A DNA stretch of 64,000 nt from Torymus aiolomorphi. Lineage: Eukaryota; Arthropoda; Insecta; Hymenoptera; Torymidae. The stretch spans positions 21,911,757 to 21,975,756 of the forward strand of contig CM070873.1 in NCBI GenBank assembly GCA_036365515.1, given 5' to 3'. The notes under the pieces were generated by a model that saw only the letters and a list, made by a program, of their open reading frames with translations, was not told where the DNA came from and ran no database searches. The position numbers were made by a program, and so were the translations under genes. The stretch's first letter is position 1. Each line of letters opens with the position of its first letter. Shown here piece after piece: positions 46,764-57,205 of the stretch.

Positions 46764-47824
46764 TTGAACTCATCATATTTCCGAAACGAATCGACCGATT
46801 TTCGTCGGGTAAAGCTTATTCTCTTTTTCTCGCGGGAAAAGAAAGGTATCTTGATGGATTTGAGTTTTTATTGATTTTCTTTTGTTTTATAACCAAAAAA
46901 CGATTTTGAATTTTTAGTTTTTTTGATTTTTTCATATCTTAGAGTCATTATTACATAATATAATAAAATTTTCTTGAAAGGTATTTAAATTACCTATATT
47001 TTCCTTTTTTAAAATTTAAAATATCTTCACTCTGTCATTTGTTATTAAGGAAAACTTTTTTATATTTCATAAATTAATTTCTCAAAAAATATTTTATTTA
47101 TCGACTAGAAATTTTAACCAGTTATTAAACTAATTGAAGACTATATGTGGTTAAAATTTCAAGAAATTATCTTCATTTGTTTTTTAGAAAAAAAATTATT
47201 TTAGAAAAAATTTGCGTTTTCGTTGTTGCACGATAACTAGAGCAAAAATTACCCAATCGTTCTGAAACTTGGCACAAATGTAGCTTTTATATACCTTCAG
47301 ATCGAGTTCGTTGCCCAAAAAAATCGGTCTATTACGAAAAAAGATATTTGAGATTAAAAATTTTTTCAAAAAATTTTCGAATCGTGTTTTCTCAAAAAAT
47401 ACTTGATTTATCGACTTAAAATTTTAACCACTTATTAAATTTATAGAAGACTATATTTGGTTAAAATTTCAGGAGATTATCTTCATTTGTTTTTTTAAAA
47501 AAAATTATTTTAGAACAAATTTGCGTTTTCGTTGTCGCACGATAACAAGAGCAAAAATTACCCAATCATCCTGAAATTTAGCACAGATGTAGCTTTTTTT
47601 TATATATCTTCAGATCAAGTTCGTTGCCCAAGAAAATCGGTCCATTACGAAAAAAGATATAACGCACAGTTTAAGCTGAATCCGGACCCATGACTCTCTC
47701 CTAGTTAGTCTAACCGTACAAGATAAAGTATTAAATTTTAAATATTAGAAGTAAAAATTAATTAAAGGAATCAACAAATTAAGTTTGAGGAAGCTACGTG
47801 CCAATCAATTGGCAGCGGCTTTTT
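46565..47824 (+). repeat. Hairpin-ended repeat family (GCTTCCTCC), copy 2
   Basis: Starts GCTTCCTCATAGAGGAAAC, has a (TG)n tract 121 bp later (46687-46760), then two tandem units about 309 bp apart (GCACGATAAC at about 47229 and 47538). It ends GAGGAAGCTACGTGCCAATC, AATTGGCAGCGGC. A 45-bp phrase before it (TATGTATAGTATATATTTTA...) recurs at 48098-48144 downstream. Confidence 0.7.
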
Positions 47825-48600
47825 CAATGATTTAATAATTCATTAATATTTAACTTACTCACATTTTCAAAATCATATATAATAGCTCCATTTTTTACAA
47901 TATAAATATATTATTATTCAATAATTGTGTATCTTTATTATAAATAATTGTGTACATATTATAAAAATTGCAATTATACTTCTAATTTTGATTTTTTTAA
48001 TGGTCCGTTATAATTTTCGTCATTTTCTTCTTTTATTTTCAATAAAATATCGTTGATTGTTGATTTTATCATTTCTTACACCATTCTAATAAAAAATATA
48101 TGTATAGTATATATTTTAAATATAAAATATCTTTATTCATTATACTTTTTTTGTTCGCGATTATTCTAAATATGTATTCAGACTCAAAATAATTGTCCTG
48201 CTTATCTCACTAATTTCATGTTTCTGCAGAGCTCGCTGTAAGTAAACCTCAATAAAAAACAAAATCAATTAAACAACACTCTTCTAGTAACATATACAAC
48301 ATATACATATAACCCTTCCTGAAAAAATACTATTTGAAATGACGCCTAAAACAGTTTTAACATTTATAACCTGCAATATTTTTGAAATTTATAAACTTAT
48401 TATTTTACCCTAACAATTCATGTAATAAATAATATACAAACTCTACACTTCCATCAGATTTCAAAGTAATTAAATTTTAATCTGCTTATTGTGCGACATA
48501 GAAAGTAATTTCAAGAAATACTAAAATTTTAAATATCAAATATCTCAAAAACTAACCATATAATCTATATAATGGTTGCACTTTTGGACGTCAAGCTCCC
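47825..48600. other. AT-rich interior of the 5.4-kb element
   Basis: Near 48400-48580 it holds the inverse of part of the hairpin family's tandem unit (matching about 45175-45350). No ORF with a motif. Confidence 0.5.
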
Positions 48601-48606
48601 GGACTA

Positions 48607-49839
48607 TAAACGAAAAACCTCAAAGTAAATTTTTTTATGGCCTGACCGTACTTTCTTTGGAAATTGTTCGAAAGGCGTCCCTGCAATTCCTTCGAGGATC
48701 CGAATAACCTTTAGATCGACATGATCTCCTGATACAAAAGTAAGAAGAATCCTCAAAGTAAATTTTGTTCCGCCTGACCGTACTTTCCTCGGAAATTCTT
48801 CGAAAGGCGTCCCTGCCATCCCTTCAAGGGCATGGTGTGGTTTGTGCACATAAGAATTATGCACATATTTATTGTGCACACTTTAGCATTGGAGTATACA
48901 CATAGATATAGATATACACCAATGCTAAAGTGTGCACAATAAATATGTGCATAATTCTTACGTGCACAAACCACACCATGCCCCTTCAAGCATCCATATA
49001 ACCTTTAGGTCGACGTGGTCTCTTGATACAAAAATACACAAGAATCCTCAAAGTAAATTTTGTTTCGCCTGACCGTACCTTCTTCGGAAATTGTTCGAAA
49101 GGCGTCCCTGCCATCCCTTCGAGGATCCATATAATCTTTAGGTTGACGTGGTCTCCTGATACAAAAGTACAAAAGAATCCTCAAAGTAAATTTTGTTTCG
49201 CCTGACCGTACTTTCTTCGGAAATTGTTCGAAAGACGTCCCTGTCATCCATTCGAGGATCCATATAACCTTTAGGTCGACGTGATCTCCTGATACAAAAG
49301 TAACAAGAATCCTGAAAGTAAATTCTGTTTCGCCTGACCGTACTTTCTTCGGAATTGTTCGAAAGGTGTCCCTGCCATCCCTTCGAGGATCCGAATAACC
49401 TTTAGATCGACGTGATCTTCTGATACAAAAGTAAGAAGAATCCTCAAAGTAAATTTTGTTTCGTCTGACCGTACTTTCTTCGGAAATTGTTCGAAAGGCG
49501 CCCTGCCATCCCTTCGAGAATCCGTATAATCTTTAGGCCGACATGGTCTCCTGATTTAAAAGTACACAAGAATCCTTAAAGTAAATTTTGTTTCGCCTGA
49601 CCGTACTTTCCTCGGAAATTATTCGAAAAGCGTCCCTGCCATCCCTTTGAGGATCCGTAAAACCCTTAGGTCGACGTGGTCTCCTGATAAAAAAGTACAC
49701 AAGAATCCTCAAATTAATTTTTTTTCGCCTGACCGTACTTTCTTCGGAAATTGTTCGAAAGGTGTTCATGTCATCCCTTAGGTCGACGTGATATCCTGAT
49801 ACAAAAGTAAACAAAAAACCTCAAAGTCAATCTATTTCG
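48607..49839. repeat. Tandem array of about nine 132-bp repeat B monomers
   Basis: The landmark GCCTGACCGTAC (or a one-base variant) occurs at 48640, 48772, 49067, 49200, 49332, 49463, 49595 and 49727, with a truncated last unit ending near 49839. Spacing is 131-133 bp once the insertion at 48829-48982 is removed. Each monomer also carries CCTCAAAGTAAATTTTGTTT, TTCTTCGGAAATTGTTCGAA and GGTCGACGTGGTCTCCTGAT-like phrases. Although 132 is 44 codons, indels and stops break any continuous frame, so the ORFs here are repeat artefacts. Confidence 0.95.
48829..48982. mobile_element. Palindromic MITE with an 8-bp target duplication inside a monomer
   Basis: A 154-bp near-perfect palindrome with ends GGCATGGTGTGGTTTGTGCA and its inverse, arms of about 64 bp and a short centre (ATACACATAGATATAGATAT). 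It is flanked by CCTTCAAG on both sides (48821-48828 and 48983-48990). Removing it plus one duplicate gives monomer spacing of 133 bp. The 8-bp duplication suggests hAT-type insertion; its ends are unlike the MITE family at 29803 and 61955. Confidence 0.9.
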
Positions 49840-49990
49840 CCCTCCGATAATACTTTAGTTAGGAAGTGCTTATTACTTAATTAGCATGCATTATGATACC
49901 TGCTCCCACAGTTCAAAATGGCCTTCTCCCATTAGACGTTTGGACTTTCCAATAATGTGGCAGACATAAATGGTAAGAGCTAAGCTTAAA
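49840..49990. repeat. Repeat B head (inverted copy 4, distal end)
   Basis: Contains ATGATACCTGCTCCCACAGT and TTGGACTTTCCAATAATGTG, the inverse of the head at 33170-33310. On the plus strand an ATG near 49919 starts the matching short ORF, which is interrupted here by an early stop. Confidence 0.75.
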
Positions 49991-50380
49991 ATTAGCAGAC
50001 TTGGAATTTTAAGTTTCAATATTAATATTTGTGAAATATCTAATTTTAATTTGGTTTTAATTTTCAATTTTCATTTTATATTGTATTTTCTCAATACAAT
50101 TTACTCACTTATTAGTTACGATTCCCAATTACCTATTTTTAGGGAACCTTGACAAATTTAATCTAACACTTTTTTCTCTTTATTTATTTTTATTTTTTTC
50201 TATTATAATTTTCTAAATACACATTTACGACTAAAATTACGGCTTTAAAAACGATTCGCCCAATGCTTTCTAGATCGATAATTCTATCAAAATTAACTCT
50301 CAAAACGATAAATGCTTAAAAACGTTACGGTGCAATCTCAAAATTCATATATTTCCTACCTCAGGTTTTTCTCCCCACTC
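49991..50380. other. AT-rich spacer, no gene seen
   Basis: No feature supported. Confidence 0.45.
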
Positions 50381-50880
50381 TAAGCACTCCCTCTGCGCAT
50401 CCATCATTCTCCCGTATTTTTTCTAACCCAATAGCGCGCAGGTATAGGGGAGACGATTCCACTTAAACGGACGTCAAACTCGTCGCGCGTGTCTAAAACA
50501 CGACGACGCCGATCCCCAATAACAATTTTTCACAGACTAATCGAATCGAACGCGCGCGCGCGCGCGCACGCGAACAAATTACAACTCTCGCTCATCCGCG
50601 CGCGCGTGAGCGAGCGAGCGACGTTCCGCCTGCCGGCGAAATCAATTTCGTCGAAAGTGGCAGTCGACGAGAGAGACAAAGAGACGACGATATCGGCGAG
50701 TCGAGTGCCGCGCGACTGTCGGTGTATAGCCGATACGTAGAGAGCCAGAAAAGGAGTGGTTTTTTTATAGGAAGAAGAAAAGAGCGAGGGAGGTGAGTGT
50801 GTGGCCTGGTGGGGGCTGGAAAAGTCGTCGAGGGCGTGTGGAATTTATGGCCTGACCAGCTGCTCGGAAACTTTGCTGGA
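50381..50880. other. GC-rich CpG-dense patch
   Basis: First GC-rich patch after the transposon nest. It contains a (CG)n run at about 50551-50568, GAGCGAGCGAGCG near 50608 and CGTCGAAAGTGGCAGTCGAC near 50650. The 83-codon ORF (50489-50740) is Arg/Ser-rich and lacks motifs. Confidence 0.35.
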
Positions 50881-50987
50881 ATGGGTAAAGGTCGCCAAAG
50901 ATAATCTAGTTATAAATATTTTTTAGCTATAAAGTATAAACTTGCATTACGTATGTTGGAAAATAAAGAATAAAGTGTGAAAAAATA

Positions 50988-51059
50988 AGCGACGAGCAGG
51001 ACGCGAACTCACGGACCCGCGATTTGTAGTCTCGTGCTCAACTACGGAGCTAAATTCGC
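50988..51059 (-). tRNA. Degenerate tRNA-like sequence (anticodon ACA by position)
   Basis: On the minus strand 72 nt fold as a partial cloverleaf. The D stem GCTC/GAGC is perfect and follows TA at positions 8-9. The anticodon stem has 4 of 5 pairs around the loop CTACAAA (ACA, Cys by position). The T arm has 4 of 5 pairs counting wobbles, but its loop TTCGCGT lacks the usual A58. The acceptor stem pairs only in its outer four positions. The A-box (TAGCTC..TAGTTGAGC) and a B-box-like GAGTTCGCGTCC are present. Most likely a tRNA pseudogene or the head of a tRNA-derived SINE, not a working tRNA. Confidence 0.4.
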
Positions 51060-51600
51060 GATGCCATGACGAATGCATGTCGAGCTAGTTGTTCTTTTGC
51101 TGAGTCAACGGTCTCTCGTCTTCTACGTTGTCCAAACGTCAAGGGAAACCTCCGTGACACTTGTTTACGCAAAATCGTAGTAAATTTCAAAGAAATGATG
51201 ATACTGTCTCTTATCTACAAAGAAATACTTCGCCTCCCATGTGTATATTAGTTAGAGCTTTTTCTTTCGACTTTTTTTAAGTGAGGATACTGCTTTTATT
51301 AATAAAGTTATTTTTACGCTGTAATATAGTTTTAAAACAAAAGTTATATACACTTTTTAGTATTAAAACAACAATTTTTAATTATGCAGAATCTAATAAA
51401 GAAGACAAAGAAAAAATGTTATGATTCAATTCAATCACCTATTGAAATTGAAAGAAAGGTAAACTAACTAATAAATAAACTGAAATGATAAAATCTAATA
51501 CCAAATAGTATTCAATTCATTTGCCGCATAAAATATCCATAATCACATTTCATCGATACGCTAACACCAATAACTCCCTATAAAATCTAAAAAAAAAAAG
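51060..51600. other. Unique stretch, no gene seen
   Basis: A short mixed-composition part to about 51240, then AT-rich. No SINE tail or flanking duplication was identified for the tRNA-like sequence. Confidence 0.45.
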
Positions 51601-52060
51601 CAAATCTCCACCTCCATCTATTGCACACGAACCAATAACAACCCGTGCGTCAGTATGTCTAACGCAAAAGCCAACCGCGTCTGGCCTCCCACGCGCTCTC
51701 GTATACAAAACAAGTCGGCCCCGCTCAAAGAAGCGCGCGGGGGCGCGGAAACGGATCGCAACTAATTGCGCGCTCAGGTGTCGCCTTTGCGTGGGGGCCG
51801 GTAGCGACTGCCTCTTTTCTTTACATGTAAATGCCGCGTATTTGCATGCAAATCGTCGCTATGAATCGCGCGGGAGAGAGGCGGGAAGTGACTATGCACG
51901 CGCCGACCGGCGATTCGATTAATTCGATTTATCACTGCGCGGTTATTAAATCCGTGAGCTGCTGCGAAGTGTTTTGAACGATGTCGGGCGATTCGGCTTG
52001 TTTTGCTCGGTTTTTGAGGAAGAGGCGGAGGAGGACGCTGGGTTCGATGCCTGGTGGATT
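51601..52060. other. GC-rich CpG-dense patch
   Basis: Contains GAAGCGCGCGGGGGCGCGG near 51730, CAACTAATTGCGCGCTCAGG near 51759 and ATTCGATTAATTCGATTTAT near 51913. TAAT cores in CG-rich context. Regulatory role inferred. Confidence 0.35.
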
Positions 52061-52359
52061 TTGTAATTGGATTATTGTAAATTGTGTATATAGTTAGTTT
52101 TGAAAGTACCGTTGCTAAGCCTGGTTTTGATTAATCGAGAGACAGAACCTAGTTTTTGATTAATTTTGTTGTCATAAAAATGTGTGATATAAGACGTATA
52201 TTACTTATTTAAGGCGGTCTTACACCTAGTGACTTCTGAGGCCAAAATCATCTATAAAAAAAGAAAAAAATGTTATTTAAACCATATACAATATATATCC
52301 TAAAAATATACACTATTTCTGACAAAATGGCCCAAGACTTAGTCTGTAGACCAATTTTA
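52061..52359. other. AT-rich spacer
   Basis: No gene. The distal part of the inverted arm described next may begin here. Confidence 0.4.
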
Positions 52360-52736
52360 CTCAGAGATATAGCATTTTTAATTTTTTTCATTTGGCGTCA
52401 TTTTGTAAAAAAACTATTCCATGGATTTGCATGGGATAAGGCCTGAATTACTTGAAATTCATTGAACTATGGCAAGAAGAGTTGGAAATATTAAAAAAAA
52501 ATTTTCAAATAATTTTAAAACGCTAAAATCACAAAAAATCACAAAATTTCTTAAAATTAAGTAATTAAAAGTGATTTTTAGCATTTTAAAATAATTTAAA
52601 ATTTTTTTGCTTCCTCCTAGAGGAAGCTTTGTGATAGTAATTTTTTGAGTTGTTGTAAAAACATGTTATAAGTGTTATTGGAGGTGTTAGGAACCAAAAT
52701 ACATGATTTTTGAAAAATGTCTGTATGGCTGTATGT

Positions 52737-52773
<37 letters not shown>

Positions 52774-52790
52774 CGTGCGTACGTGCGTGC

Positions 52791-52850
<60 letters not shown>

Positions 52851-54161
52851 CTGGATCTCAGCTTCTACTCGATCGATTTTAATCAGACAGGTCTCATTTT
52901 TTTTGTCTTTTTTTTGTGTGATGGCGGGTCAAAAATCGGGTTTCGATTGGGCTGATTCGTTTTTGTTTTATTTCGAATTTTCGATTTTCTCAAAATTTAT
53001 GTTTGATTTTTTTTTAATGGTCGGATTTAAATTTTTGAATCGGATGGGTAGCATTCGAAAGAGCGTAAAAAAACCTATAATTAAAAAAAAAATTCTCTAG
53101 CTATCACGGTTCTCTTGTTATTGATAAAAATGTGTTTTTTTTTTAGTAACTCACAAACTAAACGGTCCATTTTTTTGAGAAAAATCACGATAATGCACAA
53201 TATAAATAGCTATAATCTGTAAAAATTTGAATCCATTTCTTTGGTTAGTTTTTGAGAAAACAATTGAAAAATGAAAAAAACGCTTTCTCTATGCCCGACG
53301 TTTACGGAAGTAAAATTGACTTAATCGCTTCAAAATTCCTTGTAGAGGTAGATTTTGTATAGTTCTCGGTCGAGTTCTTTGGGCAAAATATTTGGTCTAA
53401 AAATTTCAGAGATATTTGAGGTTAAAATTTTTTTAACCTTTTTTTCAAATCGTAATTTCTCGAGAACGGCTCTATGTATCTGGATCGGATGGGTAATATT
53501 CAAAAGATAATTAAAATACCCATATTTAAAAAAAAAATTTATTCCTAGCTTTTAGCGGTTCGTTTGTTATTGACAAAAACAAAAACCTCCTTTTTTTAAA
53601 AAAAGGTTATAACTTCCTAATCCTATCACTTATCTTAAAAAATAATGGATTAGTTATGATATCAATTTATTCGTGATTTGATTGGTGGGAGTAATGGGTT
53701 GCTAGGTTAAAAAAAAAAAGTGGTGCAGTTTTGATAAAATTACAGCGTGCTAAGCGCGCTTAGAGATTACTACAGTGATGTGATGTGATGATGTGTTGTA
53801 TGTATATATTATTTTTAACGTGGGACATTTTTGCCCGTTGATATTCTTCATTTGGGTGTACATAGTTTGTAAAAGTGAATATATCTCTTGTAAGAAACAT
53901 ATATCTTAAATTTAAGTTATGTTCATTGTTAAAGTATAATTTTCAGAAATGTAATAATTTTGTTAAGAAAAATTTCTATTTTAGCATAAGACTTAATTTG
54001 AAAACATTAGAAAAAGTGTAATAACATTTTAAGAAATTTTGAGTAAAAGTTAAAATATTACGAATAGCAGAATTTTTTCAGTTTAGTTTTGAACACTTTA
54101 TTGGCTTCACCTATAGTACATTTCCCTATTTGCATTACCGTGAATCCACATTACGTGCCTT

Positions 54162-54389
54162 ATGCGCTGTGAGTTGTGCCATGTGAGCAACCGAAAAAAA
54201 ATTGTTGTTCGACATCTATTAAAGTCAGCGTCAGAGGCTAAAGTGGAACAGACCTATACTTGTTTTGGAGTATTGGAGTACGAAGGAGAGGTTATATGCA
54301 CAAGAATTACATTGGACTTTGAAGCAGATCAGTGGCAAATTTCTCATCATTATTCTGCAATTATACTTAGAATGCCGTTAATGGATTAA
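54162..54389 (+). CDS. Small ORF of uncertain status, 75 codons
   Basis: Reads MRCELCHVSNRKKIVV...HHYSAIILRMPLMD. Base composition is less AT-rich than the flanks and it lies about 130 bp before the Harbinger-like fragment, so it might be a relic of an accessory ORF or upstream exon of the same element. No domain is recognised and the start is arbitrary; it may be a chance frame. Confidence 0.25.
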   Translation: MRCELCHVSNRKKIVVRHLLKSASEAKVEQTYTCFGVLEYEGEVICTRITLDFEADQWQISHHYSAIILRMPLMD

Positions 54390-54514
54390 AAAATAGATTA
54401 TACTTAGACTTCAGTAAGTTAATTTTATTTTTTATTGAAAATTATGAATGCAAGTAATAGATAGTTTTTCAGTAACTTAATTTTATTTTTTATAGAATTC
54501 TAACTATTAGCAAC

Positions 54515-54840
54515 ATGGATATTTTGCAAATTTTAAATCTATTTTATACATTGTTACTGTTGCTAAAATTAAAGCGTTTAATAAAATTACGGAAAGCTGT
54601 TCTAAGTTCCAGAAGATGGTGGGTGAAACCACACCTTAGAAATAACATTAGAGATGCAATAGGTGGTTATAATAAGATTTTTATCTATGACAAACTTGAA
54701 GATCATGAATAGTTCTATAGATTAATTGGAATGTCTGTTGCATCGTTTAATTATCTTTTTAAAATAGTAAAAAGAAAATTAACCAAACATGGTCCACGTA
54801 AACCTCTATCAGCTGAGTTGAAACTTGCTGTAGTTTTAAG
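54515..54840 (+). pseudogene. PIF/Harbinger-type transposase, N-terminal fragment with an in-frame stop
   Basis: From ATG at 54515 the frame encodes 65 residues ending ...SSRRWWVKPHLRNN...GGYNKIFIYDKLEDHE, a TAG at 54710-54712, and then continues in the same frame with FYRLIGMSVASFNYLFKIVK and RKPLSAELKLAVVLR to 54840, where GTGTGT gives a donor-like junction. The RRWWV-P-R block, the 'F...IRM...F..LL..V' pattern and 'LSAE.KLAV.LR' are typical of the region before the DDE domain in Harbinger (HARBI1-like) transposases. The catalytic part is absent downstream, so this is a dead fragment. An acceptor-like TTTTTTATAG (54487-54496) precedes the ATG. Confidence 0.75.
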
Positions 54841-55400
54841 GTGTGTTAATGTTTTGTATAAATTTAAAATATCATAGTACTATACTTAATCCTAGTAAAT
54901 AGTTAATAAAAAATATCTCTACTTTTTAGTTTTCTACATAACGGGGGCAACCCTCAATTCTTTTCAAAATTTTACCGGATAAAAAATTTTTAATCTCGAA
55001 TATCTGGTCGTGATGATCATTTTTTTGTTTTTTTTTTTTTTGTGGGCAATGAATTTTTTTTTTGTAAAATATAAAATTGTATAATAATAATTGCTTTTTA
55101 ATGATAAAAAATAGAAAAAGTCAAAATAGAAAGTCACAAACCATTTAACACAAACCATTTAGTCTCACCGTACAAAATAAAGTATTAAATTTTAAATATT
55201 GGAATTAAAAATAAATTAAAGGAATCAGTAAATTAAGTTTGAGGAAGCTACGTGCCAATGAATTGGCAGCGGCTTTTTAATATTTCCAACTCTTCTTGCC
55301 ATAGTTCAATGAATTTCAAGTAATTCAGGCCTTATCCCATGAAAATCCATCAAGTAGCTTTTTTATAAAATGACGCCAAACTTTTAAAAATGACATTTTG

Positions 55401-57205
55401 AGAAATAAGCCTGCAAAGAAAAATACTATAAAACTCCAAAAATAATCAGCCATTTGATCTCCATTCTTTTCCTTCTTGAAACTCACTTTCCTGTATATCT
55501 GTCATCTGTTCTCCCATGTAAAATGGTTAAAACAGAAGCTCTGGCACCTTGCATGCATCCGTTCCATTAAAAGTTATTGCTAAGCTAGCAGTAGTCGTTC
55601 CATTAAAAGTTACTGCTCAATCTGTCCTTCTTTTGTACTTTTGATTCATGTACTGTTGAATCACTTTTTAACACATTGTACTCAGTTAGATTATTATTTA
55701 TAATACTAAGATAAATATAGAATATGCGCCAGGTCTTATGAAATATGAATCCCAATCATCTAAATCGAATCTTAAGAAGCCATCACTGTCATAGACAAAA
55801 GTACGTAAGTACATAAAAGCCGATAATCCCATTTTTTCAAGATCACTTGATTACACATATTAAATATTAAATATATCTTGAATTTAAGCATGTATTATTG
55901 TGAGCAGGCTTGTCGCTTTTACGTGTATAGATACATCTTGACCCTTATTGCAATTCACAAATCTTCTGAATTGAATTATATACCCTATAGTGAGTTAGAC
56001 TTAATATGTCATTTTCATCTTTCTTAGAAAAATGATGTATTTATTTTTATGCGATACAAATTTTTACTGTCTCTTCTTTAAAATACTTAATTCAATCTTG
56101 CCAATGCACATGTTTTTCAGTATTAAATTTCATACAGCATTCCCATCTTGAACTGAATCTACTTTCCAAATTTAAACAAAACTGTCACTACCGCTTGTAT
56201 TATATTTACACTTACACTTTTCAGCTATATATCTTCACATACACAATACATTCAATTTTTGGTCCTAAATTCACTTGTGAATACAAATAATTAAGCACTA
56301 AGAAAAAAATCTTTCTCTATCAGAAAGCAAAATCTCTGCAAAACAAACTGTTGAAATCACATGGTTATATGTATCTTTGCTTATATGAGCTGTCATCTGT
56401 GCAACTGTGTTTACACTGGTATTAGCAGACAAGTTATATATAGGTACAAAAGGGAGTATTCATATATAGTAAATTTCTGTTGAATTTTGGTCACGGAATT
56501 GTCACTTTACTAGAACAGAAGTGCAAAATTGTCACAAGACGATTCCACTGGATTTCGAATTCCACAATATGGTTTATTTTATTTTTACAATAAATCCCGT
56601 ATGTAAATTTCATTATTTTGTTATCCTTATACTAGCATGGCTTAAATAATGTGTTTTGATATTTTAAAACACATTTAAGTAAACGTTTTCCTATCAGAAG
56701 CGTAAAAGCATAAAAAAAGGCAAAATAAAAAGAAATCATTTTTTTTGTCATTTTGAAGATAGAAAGCTCTTTTAACAATATCATTTTTAATTTTTGATCC
56801 AAACTAGTTTTGTTAGGTTCAGAATAACATATGTAATTAAAAAATTCAATAAAAAAAAGTTGATTTTTTTCAAAATTTTTAGGTGTAAAAATAAAAGCCT
56901 TAAAGCGTAATTCAATTTAAAATTAATTTTTGAAATTTTGTTTCATTAATCAAGTATTTATTTTATAAAAAAACGTTAAAAACTTATTTATTATTACAAT
57001 ATTGTAATACTTAATATAATAAACATAATCTTAAATGCAGTCCACTAACGCTAGAAAAGACAGTAAAAATAATATTATATCATTTGTCTTTATTTTTCAG
57101 TTTTACCATTATTCTTTAATTTGTTTAATTTAAATATAAAACACTGTACAACTTTATTATTAAAAAAAATGAACACAATATGTTCCCCTGAAATACCCCA
57201 AATTT
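55401..57205. other. AT-rich unique region, no gene seen
   Basis: Almost 1.8 kb of AT-rich sequence. A local direct repeat, CGTTCCATTAAAAGTTA, occurs at about 55560 and 55597. No convincing ORF or RNA. Confidence 0.5.

Larger units (their letters stand above)
43203..48606. mobile_element. 5.4-kb TIR element inserted in the repeat B array, TAA-flanked
   Basis: Ends are inverted repeats of about 35 bp: TAGTCCGGGAGCCCGACGTT on the left and the inverse of TAGTCCGGGAGCTTGACGTC on the right, both followed inward by AAGTG.AACCAT. TAA occurs on each side (43200-43202 and 48607-48609), and joining the flanks over one TAA restores the monomer sequence ACAAATATAAACG seen at 43081-43093. A 3-bp TAA duplication fits PIF/Harbinger-type elements (inference). 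The interior holds GC-rich subterminal sequence (43210-43630), two hairpin-ended repeats and a broken coding fragment, but no recognisable transposase. Confidence 0.8.
52607..55280 (+). repeat. Hairpin-ended repeat family (GCTTCCTCC), copy 3
   Basis: Starts with GCTTCCTCCTAGAGGAAGC (52609-52627), shares with copy 1 the phrases GTGATAGTAATTTTTTGAG and AAAATACATGATTTTT, and carries (TG)n 125 bp in (52734-52849). Then come TGTGATGGCGGGTCAAAAAT and tandem-unit sequence to about 53600. A foreign middle (53640-55150) holds the Harbinger-like fragment. The end (55241-55273) is GAGGAAGCTACGTGCCAATG, AATTGGCAGCGGC. The 127-codon ORF over the TG tract is an artefact. Confidence 0.65.
52360..55400. repeat. 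Inverted repeat flanking a hairpin-ended element
   Basis: Left arm about 52360-52500 and right arm about 55277-55400 are inverted: GGCGTCATTTT, TGGGATAAGGCCTGAATTAC and GGCAAGAAGAGTTGGAAATA on the left have their reverse complements on the right. The hairpin-ended element at 52607-55280 lies between them, so it either inserted into the loop of an older foldback or captured these arms. Confidence 0.65.

Noticed and set aside
48604..49814. Several minus-strand ORFs with a 44-residue repeat
   Set aside because: The 132-bp monomer equals 44 codons, which lets ORFs run on, but spacing of 131 or 133 bp and internal stops break the frame repeatedly. No selection on a frame is visible.
48607..49839. 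CRISPR-like array
   Set aside because: Regularly spaced repeats are present, but the whole monomer is repeated with no unique spacers, and the DNA is eukaryotic.
52717..53100. 127-codon ORF starting with Cys-Val repeats
   Set aside because: Reads the (TG)n tract and then AT-rich repeat sequence also present at 44 kb; artefact.
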